Positions 1-6,256 of a stretch of 12,721 nucleotides of DNA are shown here, piece by piece (the first letter of the stretch is position 1; each line of letters begins with the position of its first letter). Source of the DNA: JAPWJZ01 sp041287865. Lineage in GTDB: Bacteria; Pseudomonadota; Alphaproteobacteria; Micavibrionales; UBA2020. The translations under genes were made by a program, and so were the position numbers. A model generated the notes under the pieces. The model saw only the letters and a list, made by a program, of their open reading frames with translations. It was not told where the DNA came from and ran no database searches. Location of the stretch: NCBI GenBank assembly GCA_041287865.1, contig JBGGMV010000029.1, forward strand, positions 1 to 12,721, read 5' to 3'.

Positions 1-1138
1 CGGCTCGGCGCATCCCCCCATCCACACGGTTCGCCGCTAAGAATTGCGCGCTGGGTTGCGGTATCAGTTTCGAAGCCGCCGCCAGCGTCAAAATCACGAA
101 GACGAATTCACCGCTCTGCCCCAGCATGATAGATGCTTCCGCCGCCGTCGAAGGCTTGATGCGGAATCCAAGACTCAAACCGAACAGCAGCGCGGCTTTC
201 AACATCCCGATGCCGATGACCGACGCGAAAAGCCAGAACGAATGATCGATGACGAAGCGCAGGTCGATCATCAATCCGACCGACAGGAAGAACACCCCCA
301 TCAGCAGGCTTTTAACGGGCGCTATGACCTCTGCGATGTCTTTCTTGTGCGGCGTCTCCGCCAGCAGCAGGCCCGCCATAAAGGCCCCCAGCGCCGCGGA
401 AAGGCCCGCTTTCTCGGTCAGGATGGCCGCGCCGATCACGATGAACAGTACAAACGACATTAACCATTCGCGCTTGTTGTGCGGGTTGAGGTAATCGAGC
501 AAAGGCCGCAGCACCCTTGTACCGATCGCATAAATGGCAAGGATGGCGACCAGCGCCATCAACAGCGAACGGGCGAGCAGATAGGAGAGGCTCTCCCCGC
601 TCCCGGCGGTAAAGGCCGCCAGCATGGCCAGGATGGGCAGCACGGCCAGATCCTGCATCAGCAGGATGGAGAAACATAATTTCCCGACAGTGCTGCCGGA
701 CATATGCTTTTCCTCCAGCAGCTGCATGACGACGGCGGTGGACGATAGCGCGAAACAGGCCGCCATCAGCAAGGCCACCTCCGCCGAGTTGCCGAAGTAC
801 CGCGCGAAGCAGAAAATCACCGCGCCCGTGCCCAGCAGCTGGCAGCCGCCAAGGCCCAGCACATGCCGCCGCATCCTCCACAGATCGTTGATGGAGAGTT
901 TCAGGCCGATCATGAACATCAGGAAGACGACGCCAAGCTCGGCCAGATGCGAAATGGCCTCCGGCTCGATCGTGAACCTGTCCCCCGTGAACCCCAGCCA
1001 CGACGCCAAGCCATTCGGCGCAATCAGCAGGCCGCAGAGCAGATATCCCAGCACCGGCGAGACATGCAGGCGGTGCAGGAAAGGCACGGTGAGCCCCGCG
1101 ATGCCAAGGATGATAAGAATTTCGGAATAGCCGTGCAA
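1..1138 (-). CDS. Kef-type (CPA2) cation:proton antiporter, C-terminus beyond window
   Basis: This inner-membrane monovalent cation:H+ antiporter of the CPA2 (KefB/KefC/Na_H_Exchanger) family runs off the left edge, leaving about 379 residues. The reading shows a series of hydrophobic helices. The family landmarks are an N-terminal LHVSPVLGYLLCGLLIAP stretch, ELGVVFLMFMIGLKLS, ALSSTAVVMQLL, LLMQDLAVLPIL, GAFMAGLLLAET and GQSGEFVFVILTL. The likely start is TTG at 1138, because an in-frame TAA-TAG pair lies just upstream and a GAGAGG ribosome site precedes the TTG by about 4 bases. It follows ispB and a possible 50-codon ORF on the same strand and may be co-transcribed. Whether a TrkA-N (RCK) domain follows cannot be seen. 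The last ~15 visible residues (FLAANRVDGGMRRA) do not resemble the hydrophobic helix expected there. Family assignment is secure; the ion transported is not. Confidence 0.9.
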   Translation of the reverse strand, partial: MHGYSEILIILGIAGLTVPFLHRLHVSPVLGYLLCGLLIAPNGLASWLGFTGDRFTIEPEAISHLAELGVVFLMFMIGLKLSINDLWRMRRHVLGLGGCQLLGTGAVIFCFARYFGNSAEVALLMAACFALSSTAVVMQLLEEKHMSGSTVGKLCFSILLMQDLAVLPILAMLAAFTAGSGESLSYLLARSLLMALVAILAIYAIGTRVLRPLLDYLNPHNKREWLMSFVLFIVIGAAILTEKAGLSAALGAFMAGLLLAETPHKKDIAEVIAPVKSLLMGVFFLSVGLMIDLRFVIDHSFWLFASVIGIGMLKAALLFGLSLGFRIKPSTAAEASIMLGQSGEFVFVILTLAAASKLIPQPSAQFLAANRVDGGMRRA

Positions 1139-1150
1139 ATGACCTCTCTA

Positions 1151-1303
1151 TTAAACAGCCGTCTGCAGCTTACGCTTCAAGGCCGTTACGGTTCCTTTAA
1201 GTAAAGCATGCGCCGTTATCAGTGGTTTTCCAGCATTCTTCCTGCTTTTCAACTGCCATGCGCGGATTTTCCTGTGGGCCGGTTTTTCGGGATTAGTAGT
1301 CAC
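1151..1303 (-). CDS. Possible 50-codon basic small protein between ispB and the Kef gene
   Basis: An open frame of 50 codons begins with GTG at 1303, overlapping the end of ispB (the GTG lies inside its last codons), and ends with TAA at 1151, immediately followed by a second stop. It almost exactly fills the space between ispB and the Kef start at 1138. The product is strongly basic, starting (M)TTNPEKPAHRKIRAWQ and ending TALKRKLQTAV, with about a quarter Lys+Arg and almost no acidic residues. No strong ribosome site precedes the GTG, but the overlap would allow translational coupling to ispB. I do not recognise the family. It is in the same frame as the Kef gene, separated by TAA-TAG. It could be a chance frame in GC-rich DNA. 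Confidence 0.35.
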   Translation of the reverse strand: MTTNPEKPAHRKIRAWQLKSRKNAGKPLITAHALLKGTVTALKRKLQTAV

Positions 1304-2333
1304 GCTCGACAGCAAAGGTGATCAGCGCTTCAAGATCGGCGCTGAAATCATTGCGCGGCAGGTCGGCCAGCAGGTTGCGGCCTTCGGCGGCGTAGTTGCG
1401 GGCGATGTCGAGGGACTTGCCGATGGAATTGTGGATCTGCAGCAGGCGGCGGGCTTCTTTCAGGTCGCCTTCCTTCTGGTCGAGGTCGGTCATGCAACGC
1501 TTCCAGAAATCACGCTCGCTCTGCGGCGCGCCTTGCAGAGCCAGCAGCACGGGCAGCGTCATTTTGCCCTCGCGGAAATCGTCGCCGAGGGATTTACCAA
1601 GACGCGCTTCGGATGCGGTGTAATCAAGAATATCGTCGGAGATCTGGAAGGCCATGCCAAGCGCCTGACCGTAGGCGCGCATGGTGGCGCACTCGCCTGA
1701 CGTGCGTCCGGCGACAACCGCGCCCACTTCGCAGGCGGCGGCGAACAGCTCGGCGGTTTTCGCGCCGATGACTTGGTAATATTGATCTTCGGTGGTTTCG
1801 AGGTTATTGGCGGTGGAAAGCTGCAAAACTTCCCCTTCCGCAATCACGGCGGAGGCGTTGGAGAGGATGCGGAGCACGTCGAGCGAGCCGTCTTCCACCA
1901 TCAGCTGGAACGAGCGGCTGAACAGGAAATCGCCCACCAGCACGGCGGCTTCGTTGCCGAACAAGGCATTGGCGGAGGCGCGGCCACGGCGCAGGTCGGA
2001 TGCGTCCACCACATCGTCATGCAGCAGCGTGGCGGTATGGATGAATTCGACACAGGCGGCGAGTTTATATTGACGGTCGCCCGTATAGCCGAACATGGCG
2101 GCCGAGGCCAGCGTCAGCACTGGCCGGATGCGCTTGCCGCCGGCGGCGATCAGGTGCCCCGCCAGCTCCGGTATCAGCGGGATATCGGACTTCATGCGGT
2201 CGAGGATGATGCCGTTCACGGCCGCAAGGTCGGGGCCAAGGCGCGCGGCAAGGCTTTCCAGCGGATTGAAAGCCGGGGGCCGGGCTATATTTTCAGGCGT
2301 GGTCTTTGACAGCGGCATGGCGGCCTGTATCAT
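1293..2333 (-). CDS. ispB: Long-chain polyprenyl (octa/decaprenyl) diphosphate synthase
   Basis: This all-trans polyprenyl diphosphate synthase condenses isopentenyl diphosphate onto an allylic primer to make the ubiquinone side chain, in the cytoplasm or at the inner membrane. At 346 aa it is close to the usual ~320-340. Motifs in order: GGKRIRP (65-71) for IPP binding; the first Asp-rich motif DDVVD (106-110) within FIHTATLLHDDVVDASDLRRG; the second Asp-rich motif DDILD (233-237); and GDDFREGKMTLP (250-261). Small residues (A, T) five and four positions before the first DDxxD fit a long-chain product. The ATG at 2333 and an in-frame ATG at 2318 are both possible; neither has a strong ribosome site, and homologues usually lack the first residues. 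The gene is divergent from the DUF2007 gene with 57 bp between, an arrangement common in alphaproteobacteria. Octa- versus decaprenyl length cannot be decided here. Confidence 0.95.
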   Translation of the reverse strand: MIQAAMPLSKTTPENIARPPAFNPLESLAARLGPDLAAVNGIILDRMKSDIPLIPELAGHLIAAGGKRIRPVLTLASAAMFGYTGDRQYKLAACVEFIHTATLLHDDVVDASDLRRGRASANALFGNEAAVLVGDFLFSRSFQLMVEDGSLDVLRILSNASAVIAEGEVLQLSTANNLETTEDQYYQVIGAKTAELFAAACEVGAVVAGRTSGECATMRAYGQALGMAFQISDDILDYTASEARLGKSLGDDFREGKMTLPVLLALQGAPQSERDFWKRCMTDLDQKEGDLKEARRLLQIHNSIGKSLDIARNYAAEGRNLLADLPRNDFSADLEALITFAVERDY

Positions 2334-2390
2334 GGTTAAAGCGATTTCGCCTATTGATATACCAAAAAAACCGGATAAACCTAAGCCCTT
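2334..2390. promoter_or_regulatory. Divergent promoter region of ispB and the DUF2007 operon
   Basis: These 57 bp separate two divergent start codons and must hold both promoters unless they lie inside the genes. The stretch is AT-rich relative to its surroundings and contains TTGATATACC and a run of seven A. I cannot assign -35/-10 pairs with confidence. No Shine-Dalgarno sequence is evident before the ATG at 2391, so the DUF2007 transcript may have a very short leader. Confidence 0.4.
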
Positions 2391-2630
2391 ATGATAGAAG
2401 TTTTCAGAACACAGGACCCTTTTGAGGCCGCTTTCATCAAATCCGTGCTCGATTCAGCACAGATTCACTATTTCGTCTGGGGCGAACACCTGAATACCAT
2501 GATGGGCGGCATTATCGGCGACGATATCGCTTCCTGCCGATTCATGGTGGTCGACGACGAATACGACGAAGCCTTCGACGTGCTGGTGGATGCAGGGGTT
2601 ATCGAGGAAGAATTAAATGAAGGCAAATGA
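2391..2630 (+). CDS. DUF2007 small putative signal-transducing protein
   Basis: This 79-residue protein matches the DUF2007 family (PF09413, described as putative prokaryotic signal-transducing). It opens with the typical MIEVFRTQDPFEAAFIKSVL pattern, followed by a variable GEHLNTMMGG loop and the FMVVDDEYDEAFDVLVDAG strand-helix that ends the fold. The molecular role of the family is not established. It is the first gene of a plus-strand operon. Its last 14 bases overlap the following methyltransferase gene, which suggests translational coupling, and this pairing recurs in alphaproteobacteria. Nothing is missing compared with the usual ~70-80 aa length. Confidence 0.85.
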   Translation: MIEVFRTQDPFEAAFIKSVLDSAQIHYFVWGEHLNTMMGGIIGDDIASCRFMVVDDEYDEAFDVLVDAGVIEEELNEGK

Positions 2631-3384
2631 CAACAGCAAGGACGTGATCGAAACCACCCTGCTGCGCGGCAAGGTGAAGCTGCTGCAGCCGCGCATCGGT
2701 TTCCATGCCTCGCTCGATACCGTCTTCCTCGCGGCGGCCGTGCCGGCGAAGACGCATGCGAATATTCTGGATGCCGGTTGCGGCGTGGGGTCGGCGGGGC
2801 TGTGCGTTCTGGCGCGGAACCCGAACGTGCATCTGGTGGGCCTCGATATCCAGCAGGAACTGGTCGACCTTGCGCTGCAGAACGCGGCGCTGAACGGCTG
2901 GGGGGAACAATGCCATTTCTTCCGCGCGCCCATACCCGGCGAAAAAATCATTCCCGACAATTATTTCAGCGTCGTCATGGCCAACCCGCCCTATCAGGAA
3001 GGCGGCACGCATACCCCCTCCCCCGAAAAGATCAAGGCTTTCTCCCACGGCGAAGAAACCGGCGGGGCGAAGCTGGAGGACTGGGTGAAATACGCGCACC
3101 GGAAACTGAAAAGCGGCGGCACGCTCTGCATGATCCACCGCGCCGACAGGCTGGATGACGTGATCGTGGCGATGGAAAAGCGCCGCTGGTTCGGCAGTGT
3201 CGTGGTTTATCCCTTGTGGTCGCATGAAGGCGAGGACGCAAGGCGCGTGATTATCCGCGCACGCAAGGAACGGTACGCCCCCATGGTGCTGAAACCCGGC
3301 CTTGTGGTGCACGAGAAAGACGGCAAATACACAGACGGCGCGCAGAAGATCCTCAGCAGCGCCGAAGCAATCGAGATGGAGTAA
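2617..3384 (+). CDS. trmN6: TrmN6-like SAM-dependent methyltransferase (COG4123)
   Basis: This 255-aa class I methyltransferase belongs to the TrmN6 (tRNA1(Val) adenine-37 N6-methyltransferase) group. The N-terminus has the family's substrate-side signature (KLLQPRIGFHASLDTVFLAA, about 21-40). The SAM-binding motif I is DAGCGVGSAG (52-61), followed by an acidic loop GLDIQ (75-79). The catalytic N6-adenine motif IV is NPPY (123-126) in VVMANPPYQEGG. Together these indicate N6-methylation of adenine in nucleic acid; the exact tRNA is inferred only from family naming. The start ATG at 2617 overlaps the DUF2007 gene, and the next gene begins 4 bases after the stop. A related protein (glutamine or ribosomal RNA methyltransferase) is less likely given the N-terminal signature. 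Confidence 0.85.
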   Translation: MKANDNSKDVIETTLLRGKVKLLQPRIGFHASLDTVFLAAAVPAKTHANILDAGCGVGSAGLCVLARNPNVHLVGLDIQQELVDLALQNAALNGWGEQCHFFRAPIPGEKIIPDNYFSVVMANPPYQEGGTHTPSPEKIKAFSHGEETGGAKLEDWVKYAHRKLKSGGTLCMIHRADRLDDVIVAMEKRRWFGSVVVYPLWSHEGEDARRVIIRARKERYAPMVLKPGLVVHEKDGKYTDGAQKILSSAEAIEME

Positions 3385-3388
3385 GCCC

Positions 3389-3760
3389 ATGAGGACCAAA
3401 GCCAGCAAGAACATGAAGAACGTCAAAGCCTGGGAAGAGCTGAAAATACAGCTGACCAAGGCCGAGAAGCACCGCGACTGGGAATTGCTGATCCAGCTCT
3501 CCCGCGACGCCATCGCGCTGGATGCGAAGGACAAGACGCTGGGCATCAAGCCGTTTCTATTCTACAGCGACATCGGAGAATGTTATTTCAAGCTGAAGGA
3601 ATACAAACTGGCGCTGGAGAATTTCGAGAAGGCGAAAGAACTGGCCGTAAAATTCCGCGCCACCGAAAAACTGAAATACCCCGAAGACTGGCTCGCCGAA
3701 ATCCGCACCATCGACAAGTTTATCGGCAAGATAAACGACCTTTGGGCGGAGTGGCAGTGA
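3389..3760 (+). CDS. Small TPR-repeat protein
   Basis: A 123-residue soluble, mostly helical and charged protein. One clear tetratricopeptide repeat spans about residues 56-89 (FLFYSDIGECYFKLKEYKLALENFEKAKELA), and the preceding helices (WELLIQLSRDAIALDA) look like a degenerate repeat. TPRs mediate protein-protein contacts; no partner can be named. The ATG at 3389 is chosen because GGAG lies 7 bases upstream, overlapping the methyltransferase stop; an upstream frame to 3302 would run inside that gene, and ATG 3413 is a weaker alternative. It is the last gene of the DUF2007-methyltransferase operon and ends 6 bases before an intergenic repeat. No signal peptide or membrane segment is visible. 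Confidence 0.75.
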   Translation: MRTKASKNMKNVKAWEELKIQLTKAEKHRDWELLIQLSRDAIALDAKDKTLGIKPFLFYSDIGECYFKLKEYKLALENFEKAKELAVKFRATEKLKYPEDWLAEIRTIDKFIGKINDLWAEWQ

Positions 3761-3766
3761 AGCGAT

Positions 3767-3825
3767 CCACACCTCCCCTCGGGGGGAGGGAGGGGCCCGT
3801 CGCACAGCGACGGGAGGGTGAGGGG
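3767..3825 (+). repeat. Double-hairpin intergenic repeat, left copy
   Basis: A G/C-rich repeat with two stem-loops: CTCCCC paired with GGGGAG (about 3773-3788) and CCCGTCGC paired with GCGACGGG (3797-3814), ending in GGTGAGGGG (3817-3825). It starts 6 bases after the TPR gene stop and reaches to 4 bases from the stop of the DUF559 gene on the other strand, so it may also act as a bidirectional terminator. It resembles REP/BIME-like palindromic intergenic repeats. Confidence 0.7.
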
Positions 3826-3829
3826 CATG

Positions 3830-4183
3830 CTACCGAGCCTTGATTTCGGTTTCGCGCTTGGACAGACGCGTGCAAATATCTTGCATTACTCCTTCAATAT
3901 TCGATAGTACGTCGTTGTTCCAGACACGAATGACGAGGATGCCCTTGCTTTCCAGCAAGGCCGTGCGTGCAGCATCGGTTTTACTTACGGCATGCTGGCC
4001 GCCGTCGACCTCGATGACTATTTTTAATGCGAGGCAAAAGAAGTCGACGATGTAGCGTCCGACAGGCTGCTGGCGTTTAAATTTATAGCCTGTGCTGTTA
4101 TTGCGCAGTTTTTGCCAGAGGACTTTTTCGGCATCGGTGGAATTGCGGCGAAGTTTTCGGGCTCTGTCGACCAGTCTGGGCAT
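3830..4183 (-). CDS. DUF559 endonuclease-domain protein (Vsr-like PD-(D/E)XK fold)
   Basis: A compact 117-residue protein of the DUF559 family, related to very-short-patch-repair endonucleases. The signature is nearly complete: ARKLRRNSTDAEKVLWQKLRN at the N-terminus (E19), YKFKRQQPVGRYIVDFFC (D47), the active-site strand IVIEVDGGQH (E58, D60, H64) and GILVIRVWNNDVLSNIEGV at the C-terminus. A DNA-nicking or DNA-cutting activity is inferred from the fold. The start is placed at ATG 4183, because family members begin here and the longer frame to 4333 translates the neighbouring repeat. The gene lies alone between inverted palindromic repeats. Its promoter appears to place transcription start near the ATG, and no ribosome site is seen, so it may be leaderless. 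Confidence 0.88.
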   Translation of the reverse strand: MPRLVDRARKLRRNSTDAEKVLWQKLRNNSTGYKFKRQQPVGRYIVDFFCLALKIVIEVDGGQHAVSKTDAARTALLESKGILVIRVWNNDVLSNIEGVMQDICTRLSKRETEIKAR

Positions 4184-4219
4184 ATAGCTGAAGATAATGC
4201 ATTTCAGGGACGCATGCAA
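4184..4219 (-). promoter_or_regulatory. Predicted promoter of the DUF559 gene (possibly leaderless)
   Basis: On the minus strand TTGCAT (4219-4214), a 17-base spacer and TATCTT (4196-4191) form a reasonable sigma-70-type pair. Only 7 bases separate the -10 hexamer from the ATG at 4183, which would put the transcript start at or next to the start codon, consistent with the absence of a Shine-Dalgarno sequence. The spacer also holds the palindrome AATGCATT. Confidence 0.35.
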
Positions 4220-4220
4220 T

Positions 4221-4236
4221 TTGCAGGCGCCTGCAA
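4221..4236. promoter_or_regulatory. 16-bp perfect palindrome upstream of the DUF559 promoter
   Basis: TTGCAGGC followed by its exact reverse complement GCCTGCAA forms a 16-bp palindrome one base upstream of the predicted -35 hexamer. Its size and position fit an operator for a dimeric regulator, but no regulator is encoded nearby, and it could instead be part of the repeat-associated structure. Confidence 0.35.
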
Positions 4237-4258
4237 TATGCCAATAGTCGCGGATATA

Positions 4259-4320
4259 CCCCTCACCTTCCCCCGCTTCGCGCGGGCCCCTTCCTCTCCC
4301 CAAGGAGAGGAGAGAAGTGG
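4259..4320 (-). repeat. Double-hairpin intergenic repeat, right copy (inverted)
   Basis: Read on the minus strand from 4320, this copy has the same layout as the left one: a CCAC start, a hairpin CTCTCC-TTG-GGGAGAG, the GGGGCCCG core, a hairpin CCCGC paired with GCGGG, and a GGTGAGGGG end (4267-4259). It is inverted relative to the left copy and diverged from it in the loop and stem bases, with several compensating differences that preserve pairing. Confidence 0.7.
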
Positions 4321-4334
4321 CTCTTCTCGTCAAT

Positions 4335-4372
4335 AAATAACAACGGCGCCTTTTTTAAGGGCGCCGCCGTTT
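4335..4372 (-). terminator. Predicted terminator of the 91-aa/165-aa gene pair
   Basis: Downstream of the stop at 4397 the minus strand carries AACGGCG pairing with CGCCGTT (with the self-complementary GGCGCC allowing a longer bulged stem), followed by a T-rich GTTATTTATTG. This fits an intrinsic terminator, although the T-run is interrupted. Confidence 0.5.
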
Positions 4373-4396
4373 GCTGTACTCTGGACGGAAAACTTT

Positions 4397-4894
4397 TTAC
4401 ATCTTGGGCGCCGTAAGGGCGGCGACGCGGTCGCGGTCTTGTTTGGCGATGCCTTCGGCTTGCTCGGCCTGACTGAGGGCGATGGCAGCCTTATTCCGTT
4501 CATCTTCGGCCTGCATCTGGCGTTTCATTTCATCGCTCGGGCCACTGTTCATGGAGCCCATGCTGAATAGCGTGGCGACCACGCCGAATTTCAGCATGTT
4601 ATCGAGCATCGTGCTGCCGAATTCACTGCCGGATCTTGCATAGGCGTCGGCGTTGGTGCCGACGGCGTCGCGCAGAGTCGTAGCGCCGGGTTCCATGCGC
4701 GCGGGATTGATCGCGCCCATCGTCTGCGCCATGCTCGCAATCATGTTCATCACGGCAAGATCGGCCATCGTGCTGTTCAGGAGCGCGCCGCCCTGGCGGC
4801 CCACAACCTCGACCTGCGAACCTGCGCCGCCGACGACTGACGCGAGCGGTGCGCCGACTTCGACATTCTGGCCTTCTGATGGTTTAGTCGCCAT
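4397..4894 (-). CDS. Uncharacterised two-repeat protein, paralogue of the 281-aa protein
   Basis: A 165-residue protein I do not recognise. It has two copies of a short repeat: EVVGRQGGALLN (29-40) and the better conserved LRDAVGTNADAYARSGSEF (74-92). The second is followed by a hydrophobic stretch (MLKFGVVATLFSMGSM) and a charged, Gln/Ala-rich helical tail (DEMKRQMQAEDERNKAA, then SQAEQAEGIAKQDRDRV). The same order of repeat, hydrophobic stretch and Q/E/R tail occurs in the 281-aa product of the neighbouring gene. No signal peptide is seen. A strong ribosome site AGGAG lies 8 bases before ATG 4894, and the gene starts 17 bases after the 91-aa gene, so both share a transcript. The V-x-V-x-G spacing loosely recalls RebB/'killing trait' proteins of R-body clusters, but I would not assign it on that basis. 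Confidence 0.75.
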   Translation of the reverse strand: MATKPSEGQNVEVGAPLASVVGGAGSQVEVVGRQGGALLNSTMADLAVMNMIASMAQTMGAINPARMEPGATTLRDAVGTNADAYARSGSEFGSTMLDNMLKFGVVATLFSMGSMNSGPSDEMKRQMQAEDERNKAAIALSQAEQAEGIAKQDRDRVAALTAPKM

Positions 4895-4911
4895 GAGTCA
4901 CACTCCTAAAA

Positions 4912-5187
4912 CTAAGATGCGTACTGATAGGCAATATTCGTCAAATGCTTGGGCGGGTTCGCGGAATCTTTCACCTCGAGCAGCCCTATTTCGTTTTTCG
5001 CGCTGAGCCTCTGGCAGATATACGGGCTCAATCCCCTCTCCGAGTACAGCACGCTGTCGTCCGTCACCAGATCCAGCTTGCTCGCGCCGACCTTGAACAT
5101 GATCGGGATGTTCTTGGGCAACTCGCCGTTGATAATCATCACTACGTTGCCCGTCGCGCCGAAGATAATCACACTCTCTGAAATCAT
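4912..5187 (-). CDS. Uncharacterised 91-aa protein
   Basis: A 91-residue product without a recognised family. It begins MISESVIIFGATGNVVMIINGELP, alternating hydrophobic residues that suggest beta strands rather than a membrane helix. It continues with a mixed polar core (KVGASKLDLVTDDSVLYSERG) and ends with EIGLLEVKDSANPPKHLTNIAYQYAS. There is one cysteine (C58) and no signal peptide. It is the first gene of a two-gene transcript driven by a promoter with a CtrA-type box, and its partner gene follows after 17 bases. That linkage suggests a shared role with the two-repeat proteins, but no function can be stated. The start ATG 5187 has AGAGGGAACAGGG upstream, giving a reasonable ribosome site. 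Confidence 0.7.
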   Translation of the reverse strand: MISESVIIFGATGNVVMIINGELPKNIPIMFKVGASKLDLVTDDSVLYSERGLSPYICQRLSAKNEIGLLEVKDSANPPKHLTNIAYQYAS

Positions 5188-5227
5188 GACCCTGTTCCCT
5201 CTGGTCGCCTTTTAATTATAACATGAG

Positions 5228-5257
5228 ATTATATGAAAATAGTTAATTCAAGGTTAA
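5228..5257 (-). promoter_or_regulatory. Promoter P1 with CtrA-type box, 91-aa/165-aa operon
   Basis: On the minus strand TTAACC (5257-5252), an 18-base spacer and TATAAT (5233-5228) form a promoter. A complete TTAA-N7-TTAA box (TTAACCTTGAATTAA, 5257-5243) overlaps the -35, the placement seen at promoters activated by CtrA in alphaproteobacteria. The TATTT-CATATAAT context and the downstream AATTAAA are shared with P2, 1 kb away. Binding by CtrA is inferred. Confidence 0.65.
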
Positions 5258-5367
5258 GTTTGCAGGGCATTCGAGAGATATATGATTAGGCAAGCCTTTC
5301 CATGGGTTTAACGCGGCAACGCGCTGCGCAGGCCGGGAATCGGGCTGTTAACAGCAAGAGTTAGCGA
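5258..5367. other. Intergenic spacer between the 281-aa gene and P1
   Basis: These 110 bp follow the stop of the 281-aa gene. I see several short GC-rich self-complementary bits, such as GCTGTTAACAGC (5344-5355), but no stem followed by a clear T-run, no open frame worth reporting and no second full CtrA-type box. Confidence 0.5.
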
Positions 5368-6213
5368 TTACATACCGCTGGGTCCTCTCGGCGGACGGGC
5401 GGGGAGGACGCAGTTCCGGTCGATCGAGGTGTTTTCCTTGGGCTGCTCGCAGACAGCCACAGCGGGAGCCACGACACCCGCCGGCACGGTGATTTCATTG
5501 CCGGCAGCGCTAGCCGCAGAGGATGTAGTGGTGACCCGAGAGGCTTCCGCCAGTTCCATTTCCCTACGCAGCCTGTCCGGCTGTTCAATCCCCATCAGTG
5601 TCGGCTGGCGCGGATCTTCACGGCGTATTACGGGTAGATTAGGCGCGTTAGCGGGCACAATCGCCGGCGTCTGGCCGTCTTCGCCCGGAATGGCGATGGT
5701 GCTGAGTTCCCCTGCCGGTTGGCCGCCGGTCTTGGCGGGAACAATGCCCGGTGTAGCCGTTGTCGGTGTTGTGCCGTTGCCGGCAGGCCCGACGGCAGGG
5801 CCGGTGGCGCCGGCTTCGGCCTGACGCTGGCGATCATGTTCTGCCTGCGCGTTTATCGCGGCAAGGCCCATCAGCAGGCCGAAAATACCGCCGCCGGCCA
5901 GCATGTTCATCATGGCGAACGAGAAGGCGCTGTCGCTGCGGCCATAGACTTCAGCATTGTTGCCCAATACGTCGCGCAGCTCCCCGCCCCACATGCCCAT
6001 GCCCTGCTGCTGCGGCATGATATTCTGGATCAGGCTGAAACGGTCGCGCGGAAAACCAAAGGCGTCATAGGTGGTATTAAAGAAGGGACTGTTGCGGCGG
6101 CCGACGACTTCGCCGCTGTTGCCGAGAGCATCGAGAACCGACAAGCCGATCGCAAAATTGAGCAAGCTGTTGCCGTCGTTTGACTGGGTGGTGGTCGGCG
6201 CGTTGTCAGCCAT
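5368..6213 (-). CDS. Uncharacterised two-repeat protein with Pro/Thr-rich tail
   Basis: A 281-residue protein without a recognised family. Two repeats 53 residues apart can be aligned: DALGNSGEVVGRRNSPF (28-44) and DVLGNNAEVYGRSDSAF (81-97), identical at 10 of 17 positions. The second leads into a Gly/Met-rich hydrophobic segment (MMNMLAGGGIFGLLMGLAA, about 101-119) and a polar Q/E/R stretch, as in the 165-aa paralogue. From about residue 135 the chain is rich in Pro, Ala, Thr and Gly and probably disordered, with two late cysteines (C255, C268). ATG 6213 is preferred because GAGAGGGG sits 5 bases upstream; a GTG at 6234 is in frame but would cover that site. It is transcribed alone from P2. 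Secreted, structural or R-body-like roles are possible; none is shown. Confidence 0.75.
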   Translation of the reverse strand: MADNAPTTTQSNDGNSLLNFAIGLSVLDALGNSGEVVGRRNSPFFNTTYDAFGFPRDRFSLIQNIMPQQQGMGMWGGELRDVLGNNAEVYGRSDSAFSFAMMNMLAGGGIFGLLMGLAAINAQAEHDRQRQAEAGATGPAVGPAGNGTTPTTATPGIVPAKTGGQPAGELSTIAIPGEDGQTPAIVPANAPNLPVIRREDPRQPTLMGIEQPDRLRREMELAEASRVTTTSSAASAAGNEITVPAGVVAPAVAVCEQPKENTSIDRNCVLPARPPRGPSGM

Positions 6214-6256
6214 GGTAACCCCTCTCGATTCCACTATCCTTTAATTCTAACCGTAA

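Larger units (their letters stand above)
3767..4320. mobile_element. Putative composite unit: DUF559 nuclease gene between inverted palindromic repeats
   Basis: Two related ~60-bp sequences face each other across one nuclease gene. Read inward, the left copy (3767-3825) and the right copy (4320-4259) both start CCAC, carry two hairpins around a shared GGGGCCCG core, and end GGTGAGGGG. The gene's stop codon lies 4 bases inside the left copy. No target-site duplication is visible outside CCAC. Mobility as a unit is inference; these repeats are also found as independent intergenic elements. Confidence 0.45.

Noticed and set aside
312..1001. Minus-strand open frame of 229 codons within the antiporter gene
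   Set aside because: It is out of frame with the Kef-like protein, which reads continuously through this region with all family motifs; the alternative product is Arg/Gly/His-rich shadow sequence.
1139..1150. Kef gene extending upstream through the 50-codon ORF by readthrough
   Set aside because: They share a frame, but TAA and TAG stand in tandem between them, and the antiporter begins normally at the TTG with its own ribosome site.
2599..3549. 316-codon minus-strand open frame over the methyltransferase gene
   Set aside because: The plus-strand frame has clear SAM-binding and NPPY motifs; the antisense product is His/Arg-rich and crosses gene boundaries.
3781..3795. G-quadruplex signal in the G-runs of the left repeat
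   Set aside because: The G-runs are explained by the two hairpins of the repeat, and the right copy does not keep the run pattern.
4184..4333. 50-residue N-terminal extension of the DUF559 protein
   Set aside because: The extension translates the palindromic repeat and intergenic DNA, while family similarity begins at the Met encoded at 4183.
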